Positions 23,223 through 31,554 of a stretch of DNA of 35,714 nt are shown in pieces. The position numbers and the translations under genes were made by a program. The notes beneath the pieces were generated by a model, which saw only the letters and a list, made by a program, of their open reading frames with translations, made no database searches and was not told where the DNA came from. The DNA is from a virus, in the IMG/VR virus record IMGVR_UViG_3300002835_000562, positions 1 to 35,714 of that record. One strand, written 5' to 3'. How positions within the stretch are numbered: position 1 is the stretch's first letter; each line of letters starts with the position of its first letter.

Positions 23223-23924
23223 CTAACAAGTTTCTTCTACTTTAATTAAATAGTTTGAATTTCCTGAAAAATCCCAAACTTTGTGTGGAGTTTTTTTTAA
23301 AAAATCATAACACACAACTATATTTTTATTAAATTTATTTTTAATATAATCATATTCATTTAAATTTTCATATAAATTATTTTTTAAATATACTACATCG
23401 TCTATATCTACAATAGAATCACATAATAAATAAAAATCATAATAACATTCCATAAAATTTGTATTTTCTTCTCTATCGTATGCACCACATCCAAAGAAAA
23501 TTGGTAAATTATTATAATCGTTATATTTACCATCTATAATAACACTATCTTCTAATTTAGAATTTACATAAAATGAAAATTTATTTTCTTTACTTGAAAA
23601 TGTTATAGTTAATAAATTAAATTCATTAAAAAAATTAATATCATTTATTTGTTTTTTTAAACAAATAAATTTATTTTCAACACCATCATTATACCAAATA
23701 TCATATCTTACTTCTTTATCTTTTAAAATCATAAAACCAGAATGCATACCAGGTCTCAAACAAATTCCACCCAATTGAGTATCTTCAAATATTTCTCCTG
23801 ATTTAAAGGATACGGACATTGTGAAATCTCCTGAGTTGGTGACTATCAGTGCATCTTTTTTAACCATACCATATGATTGGAATGGCCATATTTGCCATGG
23901 TTTTTTAAAATCTATTTTCATCAT
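23223..23924 (-). CDS. Free-standing LamG/concanavalin-like domain protein
   Basis: A 233-residue beta-rich protein: SGDFTMSVSFKSGE, DIWYNDGVENKFICLKKQ, FNLLTITFSSKENKFSFYVNSKLEDSV and PIFFGCGAYDREEN make the strand pattern of a LamG-like jelly roll (strand, then LTIT/FYVN hairpin, then short G-x-x strand). A C-terminal D-F-S-G-N-S-N-Y-L echoes the ends of other LamG proteins. It is related in layout to the LamG inserts in the two GT7 genes at 26028-28738. It may bind a glycan or protein. No signal peptide. It starts in an ATGATGA overlap with the radical SAM gene; either of two adjacent ATGs may be used. Confidence 0.65.
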   Translation of the reverse strand: MMKIDFKKPWQIWPFQSYGMVKKDALIVTNSGDFTMSVSFKSGEIFEDTQLGGICLRPGMHSGFMILKDKEVRYDIWYNDGVENKFICLKKQINDINFFNEFNLLTITFSSKENKFSFYVNSKLEDSVIIDGKYNDYNNLPIFFGCGAYDREENTNFMECYYDFYLLCDSIVDIDDVVYLKNNLYENLNEYDYIKNKFNKNIVVCYDFLKKTPHKVWDFSGNSNYLIKVEETC

Positions 23925-25351
23925 ATAATAATATTTTTTGAAAAGTTATAAAATTCTTCTAATTCTGGGAATGTTTTTACAAAATTGGTTCCCCTTCTTT
24001 TATCGTGTTCGGTTACAAATATTCCAAAATCTTTTTGGCTTTGTAAAATAAATTTAGGGTCTATATCAGTTGATGTTGACCAGTCATATATTCTTTTTAA
24101 TTTTTGTATCTCTACATCGGAATAACCAATATATTTGTGGTCAAATTTTGGAACACCATAATACAATGCTAATTTGGCATGTTCTAAAATATTTTCTTTA
24201 AAATCACTTGGTAAAATTTGAACAGTTTGATGCCATGGGAATCTTAAATAAGAACTATCCAACATTACAGCGGATGGCCAATATCTATCCGATGAACCAT
24301 ATTCTTTTTTCAAATCATATACACCTTTGATTAATTTATCATAAGTAAACACACTCAATGCATTGTATGTTACCATAAATGTAATAACAACTCTTGGACA
24401 TTTTGTAAGAATTTTATTTACATTACCCCAAAAACGATTAAATTCCATTCCATGTCTAATATATTCCGCCTGTTTTCCCCATGCATCTGCAGAGGTGAAA
24501 ATAATAAATTCATTTATTCTTCCCTCATCGATTATCTTATTTACTTTATCAATAAATTTATCAATCAATGCATCTGGTGCACCTAAGTTAGTATTAATAG
24601 AAAGATTTAATTTTTTATTAGGATTTGGGTGGTCTATGATATAATCTAAAACTTTCCAAGTATCTTTGGCTAATAGAGGTTCTCCTCCTGTTATTCTAAA
24701 TGTATGTAAATCGTTATATAAATCCGGCCACCATTTCCAAAATGCTTCATTATATGGATTGTGTTCGTTTTGTTTTATTGGTGTTTTTTGTTCTCTTGTC
24801 AACCAAACTGGGTCATTGAAACTAGTAGATGTATTATATCCACCAAATTCTTCCATTTCTTCCATCCATTGTGTAGAAAATGCAGGGCCGCAATATGAAC
24901 ATTTAAAATTACAAGTATTACTAAATGCCACCTCTACATATCTTGGATTAAAATCGTCTCTCCAATCGGCATTAACAATTTCATTATAAAATGGTTTAGA
25001 CCAACTTTCAGCTGATTTAAAAATTCTATCACTAAACCTATCGGAATTATCTTCTACACCCCAACAATAATCACACTCCTCCGGTCTTGCTCCACTTAAC
25101 ATTTCTTTTCTACGAAGTTTTTTATATCTCGTATTATGTAGTGCCGATGGATTGCGTGCAATTTCGGTTTCAGATATTTTATGTGTTCTGGGGTGATGAC
25201 AAGAGTGATTGTGCCCATTTTGTAAGTGCATAGTAACCTGTGTCCATTTTGCTAAACACATTCCTTTCCCAACTTTATCCAATTCATTTTTTGTCTCTAC
25301 ATAAACAGGATTTTCAAATCCATAATTATTAGGCTTTTTTTCTTCACTCAT
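23921..25351 (-). CDS. Radical SAM enzyme with N-terminal Cys cluster (twitch type)
   Basis: A 476-residue protein. The radical SAM cluster motif is CNFKCSYC (Cys147, Cys151, Cys154), followed by FRITGGEPLLAKDTW and LNLSINTNLGAP, standard elements of the partial TIM barrel. Upstream, Cys32, Cys51, Cys93 and Cys96 (ECDYCWGVED) make a possible second Fe-S site, as in twitch/SPASM radical SAM proteins, where it is usually C-terminal. It acts on an unknown substrate: peptide or sugar modification, or carbon-skeleton chemistry. The setting among sugar genes favours sugar or glycoprotein work. It is 3 nt downstream of a methyltransferase gene. Confidence 0.85.
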   Translation of the reverse strand: MSEEKKPNNYGFENPVYVETKNELDKVGKGMCLAKWTQVTMHLQNGHNHSCHHPRTHKISETEIARNPSALHNTRYKKLRRKEMLSGARPEECDYCWGVEDNSDRFSDRIFKSAESWSKPFYNEIVNADWRDDFNPRYVEVAFSNTCNFKCSYCGPAFSTQWMEEMEEFGGYNTSTSFNDPVWLTREQKTPIKQNEHNPYNEAFWKWWPDLYNDLHTFRITGGEPLLAKDTWKVLDYIIDHPNPNKKLNLSINTNLGAPDALIDKFIDKVNKIIDEGRINEFIIFTSADAWGKQAEYIRHGMEFNRFWGNVNKILTKCPRVVITFMVTYNALSVFTYDKLIKGVYDLKKEYGSSDRYWPSAVMLDSSYLRFPWHQTVQILPSDFKENILEHAKLALYYGVPKFDHKYIGYSDVEIQKLKRIYDWSTSTDIDPKFILQSQKDFGIFVTEHDKRRGTNFVKTFPELEEFYNFSKNIII

Positions 25352-25354
25352 ATT

Positions 25355-26035
25355 TTATTTTTTATATATAAAACTATTATAATTGTATTCACATTTTGTT
25401 TTGTCCAATTTATAATAATCTATAAAGTCATCAATAGCTTTTGTTACAGAGTCGTATGCAATGTCATCACAGATTATGTAACCACCTTCTTTAATCTTAG
25501 GCCACCAGTTTACTAAATCTGCATATACATAGTCATAATAATGGTTTCCATCTATATAAACCATTTTAAAATAATTATCATCAAATAATTTATATCCATA
25601 TTTAGAATCACAACAAATTTGTTCTACATATTCTTTTAAACCTATTTTAATAAGAATATCTTTTACTAAATTATAGATATCTGCGTATCTATGTTTTTCT
25701 CTAAAATCTTTAAATGATTTTGGATGTCTGTCTAACATTAATGATGATTCTACTTCATAATAAATGTCCATAGAATAGAATTTAATATTTTTCTTTGAAT
25801 CTCTAATTAATTCGGCCATTCGTGCTGCGGATTGGCCGAAGAAAGTACCAATTTCTAATAATTTGTCACCATCTTCCGATTCATTTACAATCTTCTCATA
25901 AATCCACTCTGCGTCATTAATCCATCCTGGAATGTCTTTGTATGATTGCATTGTATGAAAATTATACTGCTTTTTTATTAATTTATTTGCATCGAAAGCT
26001 TGTTGCAAAAATTCTTTGTCTGTATGCTTATCCAT
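25355..26035 (-). CDS. Class I SAM-dependent methyltransferase (Methyltransf_24/TylF-like)
   Basis: A 226-residue protein with motif I LLEIGTFFGQSAARMAELI (about 59-77), the acidic end FYSMDIYYEV, YIDGNHYYDYVYADLVNWWPKIKEGGYIICDD, and a helical C-terminus. DGNHxYxxVxxDL followed by GGxIxxDD is characteristic of the TylF/CmcI/Methyltransf_24 group, many of which O-methylate sugars or natural products, with the Asp/Asn/His triad binding Mg. The paralogous set in this window also includes 29837-30610. It overlaps the first GT7 gene by 8 nt. Confidence 0.85.
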   Translation of the reverse strand: MDKHTDKEFLQQAFDANKLIKKQYNFHTMQSYKDIPGWINDAEWIYEKIVNESEDGDKLLEIGTFFGQSAARMAELIRDSKKNIKFYSMDIYYEVESSLMLDRHPKSFKDFREKHRYADIYNLVKDILIKIGLKEYVEQICCDSKYGYKLFDDNYFKMVYIDGNHYYDYVYADLVNWWPKIKEGGYIICDDIAYDSVTKAIDDFIDYYKLDKTKCEYNYNSFIYKK

Positions 26036-27446
26036 TGGTTTTTACATTTATAAGTTTATGTTTACCAAATATATTTTCTATTTCCAACAAGGTATATTTT
26101 TCATTTATGTTTGACATACCATCTTTTTTATAATCTATTTTACCTTGCTGCATTTCTAAGATATATCGTCTTTCATTTCTTGCAGTAGTTTCACCTTTTG
26201 CCCATTTATCAATTCCACCTGTTTTAATTAATCCTTCAGTTTGATGTGGTAAGCATTTAAATTTACCATTTTTTCTGTAAGGTAATATAGTGTGTGGTAT
26301 TTCTATTTTTTCCTTTGTTAATTCAATATTTTCCATTTGACCAAATTCTAAATTCATAGTGAATATATCTAATATCAAATTATCTTCGGGCATTTCTTTA
26401 TGTAGATTTTTTACCTCATCGGATGTTAAACATCTATCCCACATTTGTATGCTAGCAATTCCTCCTTTAAAAAATACTTCATTGGGAGATTTTGAATATC
26501 CAATTGTAAACGGCTCCATACCATATCGTTTCAATGGTTCATTATAACTAAGTGGTGATTGTGTTCCCGTTCCCAATCTTGCATCACTTTCTCTACCATT
26601 TAAATAGAAATGTATTTTTTTATTTTCCGCATCTACTGACATAGTAATCCAACTCCATTGATTTTCATATCTTTTAATCCATTGATATAAATGATTTTTC
26701 ATTCTATCCCATATTTGGAGTGTATATGCTCTACTATTATTAAATGACAACCCCCAATCATATCCTGGTTTTCTAAATATTGGGTATTCTATAAATTGTC
26801 TATTTTGGTCACCGATTAACCAGATAGGAACTTTTTCAATTTGTTGGTCTGCTTTAACTAATATAGAAATTGTATGTGAATTAGAAATACAATCCTTTTG
26901 TTCTCTGGATGGTCTTAATTGTATTTTAGAATTTATACCATTAAAATTTGCTACATATTTTTCTTTACTATAATTTAATTTTGTTTCTTCTGCATAACCT
27001 TCCATTACACATCTCCAAAATAAATCATCATCTTCCATGCCCCAATCCCAATAGTCGTTTGAATATCCGTTAGTTCGTTCTACTTGTTCTTTTGAGAATA
27101 CAACTGCACCACCAAAGTATTCTTCATACTTTAATTGATAATCTGATTGTGAAATACGAACTGCAATATGTTGTGGGTTATCATTAGGAAACGAATAATC
27201 ACAACTCTCATCTTCAGGAACCATATCGATATCATGCCATACAATGTAATCACACCCATCATCAAATGCGTGTTTTGCTGCAATGTTTTTCATTAAACCT
27301 CTGTTAAATAATTCGTTATCACATTGATGTGCTAAGTAGATTGTATGTTCGATTCCTCTTTCTTCTAAAAATTTAGATACATGAGGAACAAATTGATTCA
27401 TATGTTCTTCTCTATTTCTATATGGTACACAAACTCCTAATTTCAT
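26028..27446 (-). CDS. GT7 beta-1,4-galactosyltransferase-like enzyme with LamG insert, copy 1
   Basis: This 472-residue protein has the full GT7 set at the N-terminus: VPYRNREEH (7-15), FNRGLMKN (47-54), the DxD HDIDMVP (71-77), YFGGAVVFSKEQ (110-121) and the donor/acceptor motif NDYWDWGMEDDD (130-141). Instead of the usual short link, about 230 residues of LamG-like sequence follow (about 180-370: WSWITMSVDAENKKIHFYLNG, FKGGIASIQMWDRCLT). GT7 then resumes: KCLPHQ with His401 (the Mn-binding His of beta4GalT sits in HSRDKKN), a NERRYILEMQQGK stretch, and KKDGMSNINEKYTLLE. The LamG is thus nested in the catalytic domain. It should transfer a hexose from a UDP-sugar. Stop and start overlap with copy 2. 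Confidence 0.85.
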   Translation of the reverse strand: MKLGVCVPYRNREEHMNQFVPHVSKFLEERGIEHTIYLAHQCDNELFNRGLMKNIAAKHAFDDGCDYIVWHDIDMVPEDESCDYSFPNDNPQHIAVRISQSDYQLKYEEYFGGAVVFSKEQVERTNGYSNDYWDWGMEDDDLFWRCVMEGYAEETKLNYSKEKYVANFNGINSKIQLRPSREQKDCISNSHTISILVKADQQIEKVPIWLIGDQNRQFIEYPIFRKPGYDWGLSFNNSRAYTLQIWDRMKNHLYQWIKRYENQWSWITMSVDAENKKIHFYLNGRESDARLGTGTQSPLSYNEPLKRYGMEPFTIGYSKSPNEVFFKGGIASIQMWDRCLTSDEVKNLHKEMPEDNLILDIFTMNLEFGQMENIELTKEKIEIPHTILPYRKNGKFKCLPHQTEGLIKTGGIDKWAKGETTARNERRYILEMQQGKIDYKKDGMSNINEKYTLLEIENIFGKHKLINVKTNG

Positions 27447-28738
27447 TATATACCTACATTTAAATGAGTTATTTTATTATCTTTTGTTTTACCATATAAT
27501 GTATAATGACAATTACTTAGGCCATCATCGATATTATCGTGATACCCAAATTGTACTTCATTATTATATCTCAACTGGTTCCATCTACTATTATCATCTT
27601 GCCATCTACCATCATTAAATCCACAATCTTTGTGGTACAATTTTAAAAGTTTACTATTTCTCCTAAATGGTATATATGAATAATGATTTACAAATGATTT
27701 AAAATAATTTAAATAAACATTAAAAAATTTACCATCATTTTTATTACCAGAAATGTCGGTAAAACAATATTTTGTAATATTATAATTTTTATAATGAATT
27801 GTTATTTCATCATTTTGTTTTAATAAAAATTCATTTATAGTTCCTTTAAAAAAGCTTTCTTTTGTGCCATCGGTACCGATTATTATATCATCGGAATTGG
27901 AATAATTATATATATATTCCGAAAGTTTGATACTATTCACAATATTATTTACCACAAAAGTAATTATATTTTCTTTTTTATTATATTCTATTACTATTTT
28001 ATTTTTTGATGTTGTTACAATATCGGAATGAACATCATAGTAATTACCTTTTTTATCAAAAAGTTGTAAATAAAATCTATTAAAAGAATTATAAAAAAGT
28101 TTAAAATCGTAACCTTTTATTGATAAAATTGGAAATATATCAAATTGTTTGTTTACATCATAAATAACTTTATCTAAATTGATATCTAATTCTATTTTAA
28201 AACTTCTATTATAATTTATAATATTTGGAACCGTTGCATATGCGTCTACTCCATTAAAAATGGGTAATTTTTCGTTTGTAAATGTATCATCTATAATATT
28301 TTGAAATGGAACATTGTGTTTTATACATCTATATCTTAAGTCATCATCTTCAAATCCCCAACCCCAATACAAGTTAGAAAACCCATTTATTTTTTCAAAT
28401 AATTCGGATGGAAATAATGTGATGCCACCAAAATAAGATTCAAATGGAATATTGTCGGTGGCTAGGTGAGTGGGGGTATCCGAATAAGAATAATCTACAT
28501 CTATTGGTATCATATCTATATCATGAAATACAACATAATCACAATCCAACTTCTTAGCTCGTTCAAATCCGATATTTAGAAGCATTCCTCTATTAAATAA
28601 TTTTGCATCATCTTGTTCAACTATTATAATCTCAAAATCTATGTTATGAGATTTTAAATATTGAACTATATGAGTTTTAAATTCTATGAGATGTTCGTAT
28701 CGATTTCTGTATGGAACGATTACGCCAAGTTTATGCAT
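27446..28738 (-). CDS. GT7 beta-1,4-galactosyltransferase-like enzyme with LamG insert, copy 2
   Basis: This 430-residue protein repeats the layout of its neighbour. GT7 motifs: VPYRNRYEHLIEF (8-20), FNRGMLLN (48-55), HDIDMIP (72-78), YFGGITLFPSELFEKINGF (102-120) and YWGWGFEDDD (124-133), nearly identical to animal beta4GalT. A LamG-like insert fills about 175-340 (IVIEYNKKENIITFVVNN, FFKGTINEFLL, TDISGNKNDGKF). GT7 then closes with LLKLYHKDCG (His369) and IDDGLSNCHYTLYG. The two proteins are clearly tandem duplicates that have diverged far; this copy is more AT-rich. It overlaps the 62-residue gene upstream by 8 nt and has no signal or membrane segment, so it acts in the cytoplasm. Confidence 0.85.
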   Translation of the reverse strand: MHKLGVIVPYRNRYEHLIEFKTHIVQYLKSHNIDFEIIIVEQDDAKLFNRGMLLNIGFERAKKLDCDYVVFHDIDMIPIDVDYSYSDTPTHLATDNIPFESYFGGITLFPSELFEKINGFSNLYWGWGFEDDDLRYRCIKHNVPFQNIIDDTFTNEKLPIFNGVDAYATVPNIINYNRSFKIELDINLDKVIYDVNKQFDIFPILSIKGYDFKLFYNSFNRFYLQLFDKKGNYYDVHSDIVTTSKNKIVIEYNKKENIITFVVNNIVNSIKLSEYIYNYSNSDDIIIGTDGTKESFFKGTINEFLLKQNDEITIHYKNYNITKYCFTDISGNKNDGKFFNVYLNYFKSFVNHYSYIPFRRNSKLLKLYHKDCGFNDGRWQDDNSRWNQLRYNNEVQFGYHDNIDDGLSNCHYTLYGKTKDNKITHLNVGI

Positions 28739-28919
28739 TGTTATCGGTTTCCTCTTTAGGAACTAATTTATGAAATTCTGCTAAATAGTATTGAACTCTA
28801 TCACTCCACTCATCTTTATCGATTTCTTCAAACCAAACCGTAAGAGCATCTAATGAGTTAGCAATTTTTTCCAAAGCTTTAACCTTCTTAGTTTCTAATA
28901 ATAATTCTTCTTCTGTCAT
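28731..28919 (-). CDS. 62-residue acidic helical protein
   Basis: MTEEELLLETKKVKALEKIA followed by SLDALTVWFEEIDKDEWSDRVQYYLAEF: two amphipathic helices, acidic overall, with Trp and Tyr on one face. It has no known motif. It opens the next transcription segment behind a good promoter-like element (28935-28966). Its last 8 nt overlap the GT7 gene start. It may be a small regulatory or scaffold protein for the enzymes encoded after it. I do not recognise a family. Confidence 0.55.
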   Translation of the reverse strand: MTEEELLLETKKVKALEKIANSLDALTVWFEEIDKDEWSDRVQYYLAEFHKLVPKEETDNNA

Positions 28920-28934
28920 AATTGTTTATTTTTA

Positions 28935-28966
28935 TAAATGTACTATTTTTATTTGATATTACCAAA
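28935..28966 (-). promoter_or_regulatory. Candidate Bacteroidota-type promoter in the glycan block
   Basis: On the minus strand TTTG (28963-28966), 20 bases, TACATTTA (28935-28942), then 15 nt to the ATG of the 62-residue gene. Same spacing and same final-base deviation (A for G) from the TTTG/TAnnTTTG consensus as the element before the portal gene. It fills one of the few intergenic gaps of the glycan block, directly after the stop of 28967-29815. Confidence 0.4.
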
Positions 28967-29815
28967 TTATATTGATATTATTTTTTTAATTAATTGATTC
29001 CATTGTTTATAATCAATTTCCGTTCCAATGTATTCAAACATATATTCCTGATTTGTAACATCTATTTCAAAATTATTACTTCTTAAAGATTGATACATTT
29101 TTAAATATTCATCAGATGATGCATACTCTTTTTTAATATCTGCAACTTGTTTGATTCTTTCTATACAGGTTGAGTCCCATTTAAAGTGATGAACCTGAAC
29201 ATTGTATTCCTCAATGGGTGCAATTAAAGGGTGATTCCAACCTTGCCATCTCCATGTAGTATGTCCGTCTATTTTTGCATAATGTTGACCAGATGTAATT
29301 TCAATATATCCTTTCACTATACATACCTTATTAGGACATGCACCACTCATTGGATATCTAAAAAATCCTGCAACTGGAAATTGTTCAAATATATTTTCTT
29401 TCTTATTTATCTTTGGGAAATCTCCAACTTGTCCTATTCTATCAATAAATCCACCTCTTACTATTTCCCAACCATTTCTATCACAAGCTGATATAATTTG
29501 TTTTAATGGTTTTGAATAAATATGAAATTCATCATCGTCTGAAACTACCCACCAATCATCAGGAAATAACATTTTAGTTTCATTATATAACTGAGTAACA
29601 TATTCCCAATTGAATTTTTCTTTTGTTGCTCTTTCTACTATTCTAGCTTTTTCAAATTGTTTAGTTATTTTTAAAACTTCATTATAAGTACTAGAGCCCT
29701 CCCACTCATAAACTACAACATACATTTCGTCTACCAAATCTTTATAATGATTCAGCATATGCCACAAAGTTTCTACCCTACTACCAGTAACTGTAACTAA
29801 TCTTATTTTATTCAT
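28967..29815 (-). CDS. GT-A-type glycosyltransferase-like protein
   Basis: A 282-residue protein. The N-terminal Rossmann-like strand RLVTVTGSRVETLWHMLNHY is followed by VVVYEWEGSS and WWVVSDDDEFHIYS with acidic Asp93-Asp94-Asp95, an extended D-x-D site for metal and sugar nucleotide as in GT2- or GT92-like enzymes. Later HYAKIDGHTTWRWQGWNHP and VHHFKWDSTCIERIKQ carry His and Trp residues of the type that bind acceptor or metal. Length is complete for a single-domain GT-A enzyme, with no membrane segment. It lies between the promoter element and a methyltransferase gene. Donor and acceptor cannot be told. Confidence 0.7.
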   Translation of the reverse strand: MNKIRLVTVTGSRVETLWHMLNHYKDLVDEMYVVVYEWEGSSTYNEVLKITKQFEKARIVERATKEKFNWEYVTQLYNETKMLFPDDWWVVSDDDEFHIYSKPLKQIISACDRNGWEIVRGGFIDRIGQVGDFPKINKKENIFEQFPVAGFFRYPMSGACPNKVCIVKGYIEITSGQHYAKIDGHTTWRWQGWNHPLIAPIEEYNVQVHHFKWDSTCIERIKQVADIKKEYASSDEYLKMYQSLRSNNFEIDVTNQEYMFEYIGTEIDYKQWNQLIKKIISI

Positions 29816-29836
29816 TTAATTTTTTATTAATCTTTT

Positions 29837-30610
29837 TTAAAGCTTTCTTGTTAGTAAAGCTAAACCAGTGCTTGTAACTTTTTTATCAAACATACGAAAA
29901 TTTTTTAAATTTACCAAATTCCATTTTTTATCCTCTTCCAATTCTTTAATAAATTTACAGGGACCATCAAAAGGAACGAAATCTTCTTTTGAATTTTCCG
30001 TTACAACAAATGTGTCATGATAATTTTGGTCTATATCGTGAATTGTAATAATTCCATTTTCAGACATAATTGTAGAATATAATTCAAAATCTTTTTTAAC
30101 ACCATCATATGAATGGTCTCCGTCAATATGTAAATAGTCTATTTTAATATCTTGTCTTACAAAATAATCATAGAATGTTTTTTCGGATGTTTCTAAAATA
30201 ACTTGTGGAGAAAAATGTTGTCTTAAAAAAGAATTTTCTTCTGTCCAATCAGTAAATCCTCCAACACCATTAGCTGCATCGATTATAATAGTAGTTCCAA
30301 TATCTCCCCATTCCATTTGAGCGTTTCCATCAAATATTTTTTGATGCCATAAATCAACCCTAGCTTGTGTCATAAGACGTGGTATAAATCCACCTCCTGA
30401 CCCAATACAGACGCATACTTTTGCTCTAATAAATTGAATGAAAGAGTACACCAAAAGGCCATCGCCTAAGTGTAAATCGGTTGCACCATGTGTCCAACGA
30501 TATTTTACCGGCTCTAAAATTATATTACCTTCATCATCTATTTTATGATTGTTGGTAAGATATTCTTTTATTAATTTTGTATTAAGTAATTGTTTATCTT
30601 TTGTATCCAT
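29837..30610 (-). CDS. Class I SAM-dependent methyltransferase
   Basis: A 257-residue protein with motif I VCVCIGSGGGFIPRLM (about 64-79), TTIIIDAANGVGG, and YLHIDGDHSYDGVKKDFELYSTIMSENGIITIHDID, the DGDHxYxxVxxD and GGxIxxHD pattern of the Methyltransf_24/TylF group. The N-terminal 50 residues and a WTHGATDLHLGDGL segment are extra. The start overlaps the upstream glycosyltransferase by 40 nt; no later ATG near the N-terminus would remove the overlap, so I keep it. Probably a sugar O-methyltransferase, by context. Confidence 0.78.
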   Translation of the reverse strand: MDTKDKQLLNTKLIKEYLTNNHKIDDEGNIILEPVKYRWTHGATDLHLGDGLLVYSFIQFIRAKVCVCIGSGGGFIPRLMTQARVDLWHQKIFDGNAQMEWGDIGTTIIIDAANGVGGFTDWTEENSFLRQHFSPQVILETSEKTFYDYFVRQDIKIDYLHIDGDHSYDGVKKDFELYSTIMSENGIITIHDIDQNYHDTFVVTENSKEDFVPFDGPCKFIKELEEDKKWNLVNLKNFRMFDKKVTSTGLALLTRKL

Positions 30611-31554
30611 AACTCTTTATTTGTATATTTTTCTAGTGCATTTCTTAATTTACAAAATTCTAAATTTACTTTTTCAAATTCGTCTTCTTGTAATTCTAAA
30701 TATCTTTGGTGAAATTCTCCTTTACTATTTGCTCTATATTTGTAATCAATGTGTTTCATCCAATCGGTATGTATAATTGGAACTTTGCCATTATCAACTG
30801 CATCAAATATTGCATATCCAAATGGTTCTTTTATATAACACCCATGAAATATTTGAAAATTACTTTCAAAAAATTTATTATGAAATGTATAATCAAATTC
30901 CATAAACCTATGATAATCCGAATTAGTTTTTGACCCTTCTAACATTCTTTTGTAATCATACTTGTTTGAAAATATAATTGATGGAATGTAATCTAAATAA
31001 TGTGCATTTTTTCTGGTTTCACATCTTGCAGCATATCCAATCTTATTACTTATAATTCCTGTGAATGGTTTATTGTGTTTCCATTCATAGTAATTTGTAA
31101 TAGTTTTTGTTTTTGGATATTCATTATGTATTGTATCTTTTTCATATCCTATCCAAACTACATTGTCGGAATTATCTAATATTTCTTTTTGCCATTCCCA
31201 ATCGACTTTTGTCATTATATTTTCATAATCAGAATTCAATCCTAACATATCAGGAATGAAAGCATGAACAAATGTAAGATAAGTTTTGTGTAAATAGTTT
31301 TTAATAATGGGATTTGGTTTGTAAGAATGATGTAAGAAAATAATCTTATCACATTCGTCTAATATTTTATCAACTTCTTTTTCGTTTCCAAAAGTGTATA
31401 TTGCATCAATTTCTCTAACCAATGGCCTGCCGTCAATTATAATTTTGTAATCTTCTTTGACTAATGGTAAAACATTTTCAATAAAGTTATTACACCATAA
31501 ATCGGCACCACCTATAACATTTTTTCCGTAACCTGTTGTAATAAGTACTATCAT
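30571..31554 (-). CDS. GT-B-type glycosyltransferase-like protein (GT4-like)
   Basis: A 327-residue protein beginning VLITTGYGKNVIGGADLWCNNF, the glycine-rich acceptor-side loop of GT-B enzymes. KIIFLHHSY and YLTFVHAFIPDM follow. The C-terminal domain has IGYAARCETRKNAHYLDYIP and YIKEPFGYAIFDAVDNGKVPIIHTDW; the latter matches the donor-binding E-x-F-G-x-x-x-x-[DE]-A-x-x-x-G-x-P-V region of GT4, with the second acidic residue Asp. It overlaps the tail-fibre gene by 4 nt (ATGA) and is the first gene of the glycan block. Confidence 0.8.
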   Translation of the reverse strand: MIVLITTGYGKNVIGGADLWCNNFIENVLPLVKEDYKIIIDGRPLVREIDAIYTFGNEKEVDKILDECDKIIFLHHSYKPNPIIKNYLHKTYLTFVHAFIPDMLGLNSDYENIMTKVDWEWQKEILDNSDNVVWIGYEKDTIHNEYPKTKTITNYYEWKHNKPFTGIISNKIGYAARCETRKNAHYLDYIPSIIFSNKYDYKRMLEGSKTNSDYHRFMEFDYTFHNKFFESNFQIFHGCYIKEPFGYAIFDAVDNGKVPIIHTDWMKHIDYKYRANSKGEFHQRYLELQEDEFEKVNLEFCKLRNALEKYTNKELWIQKINNYLIQN

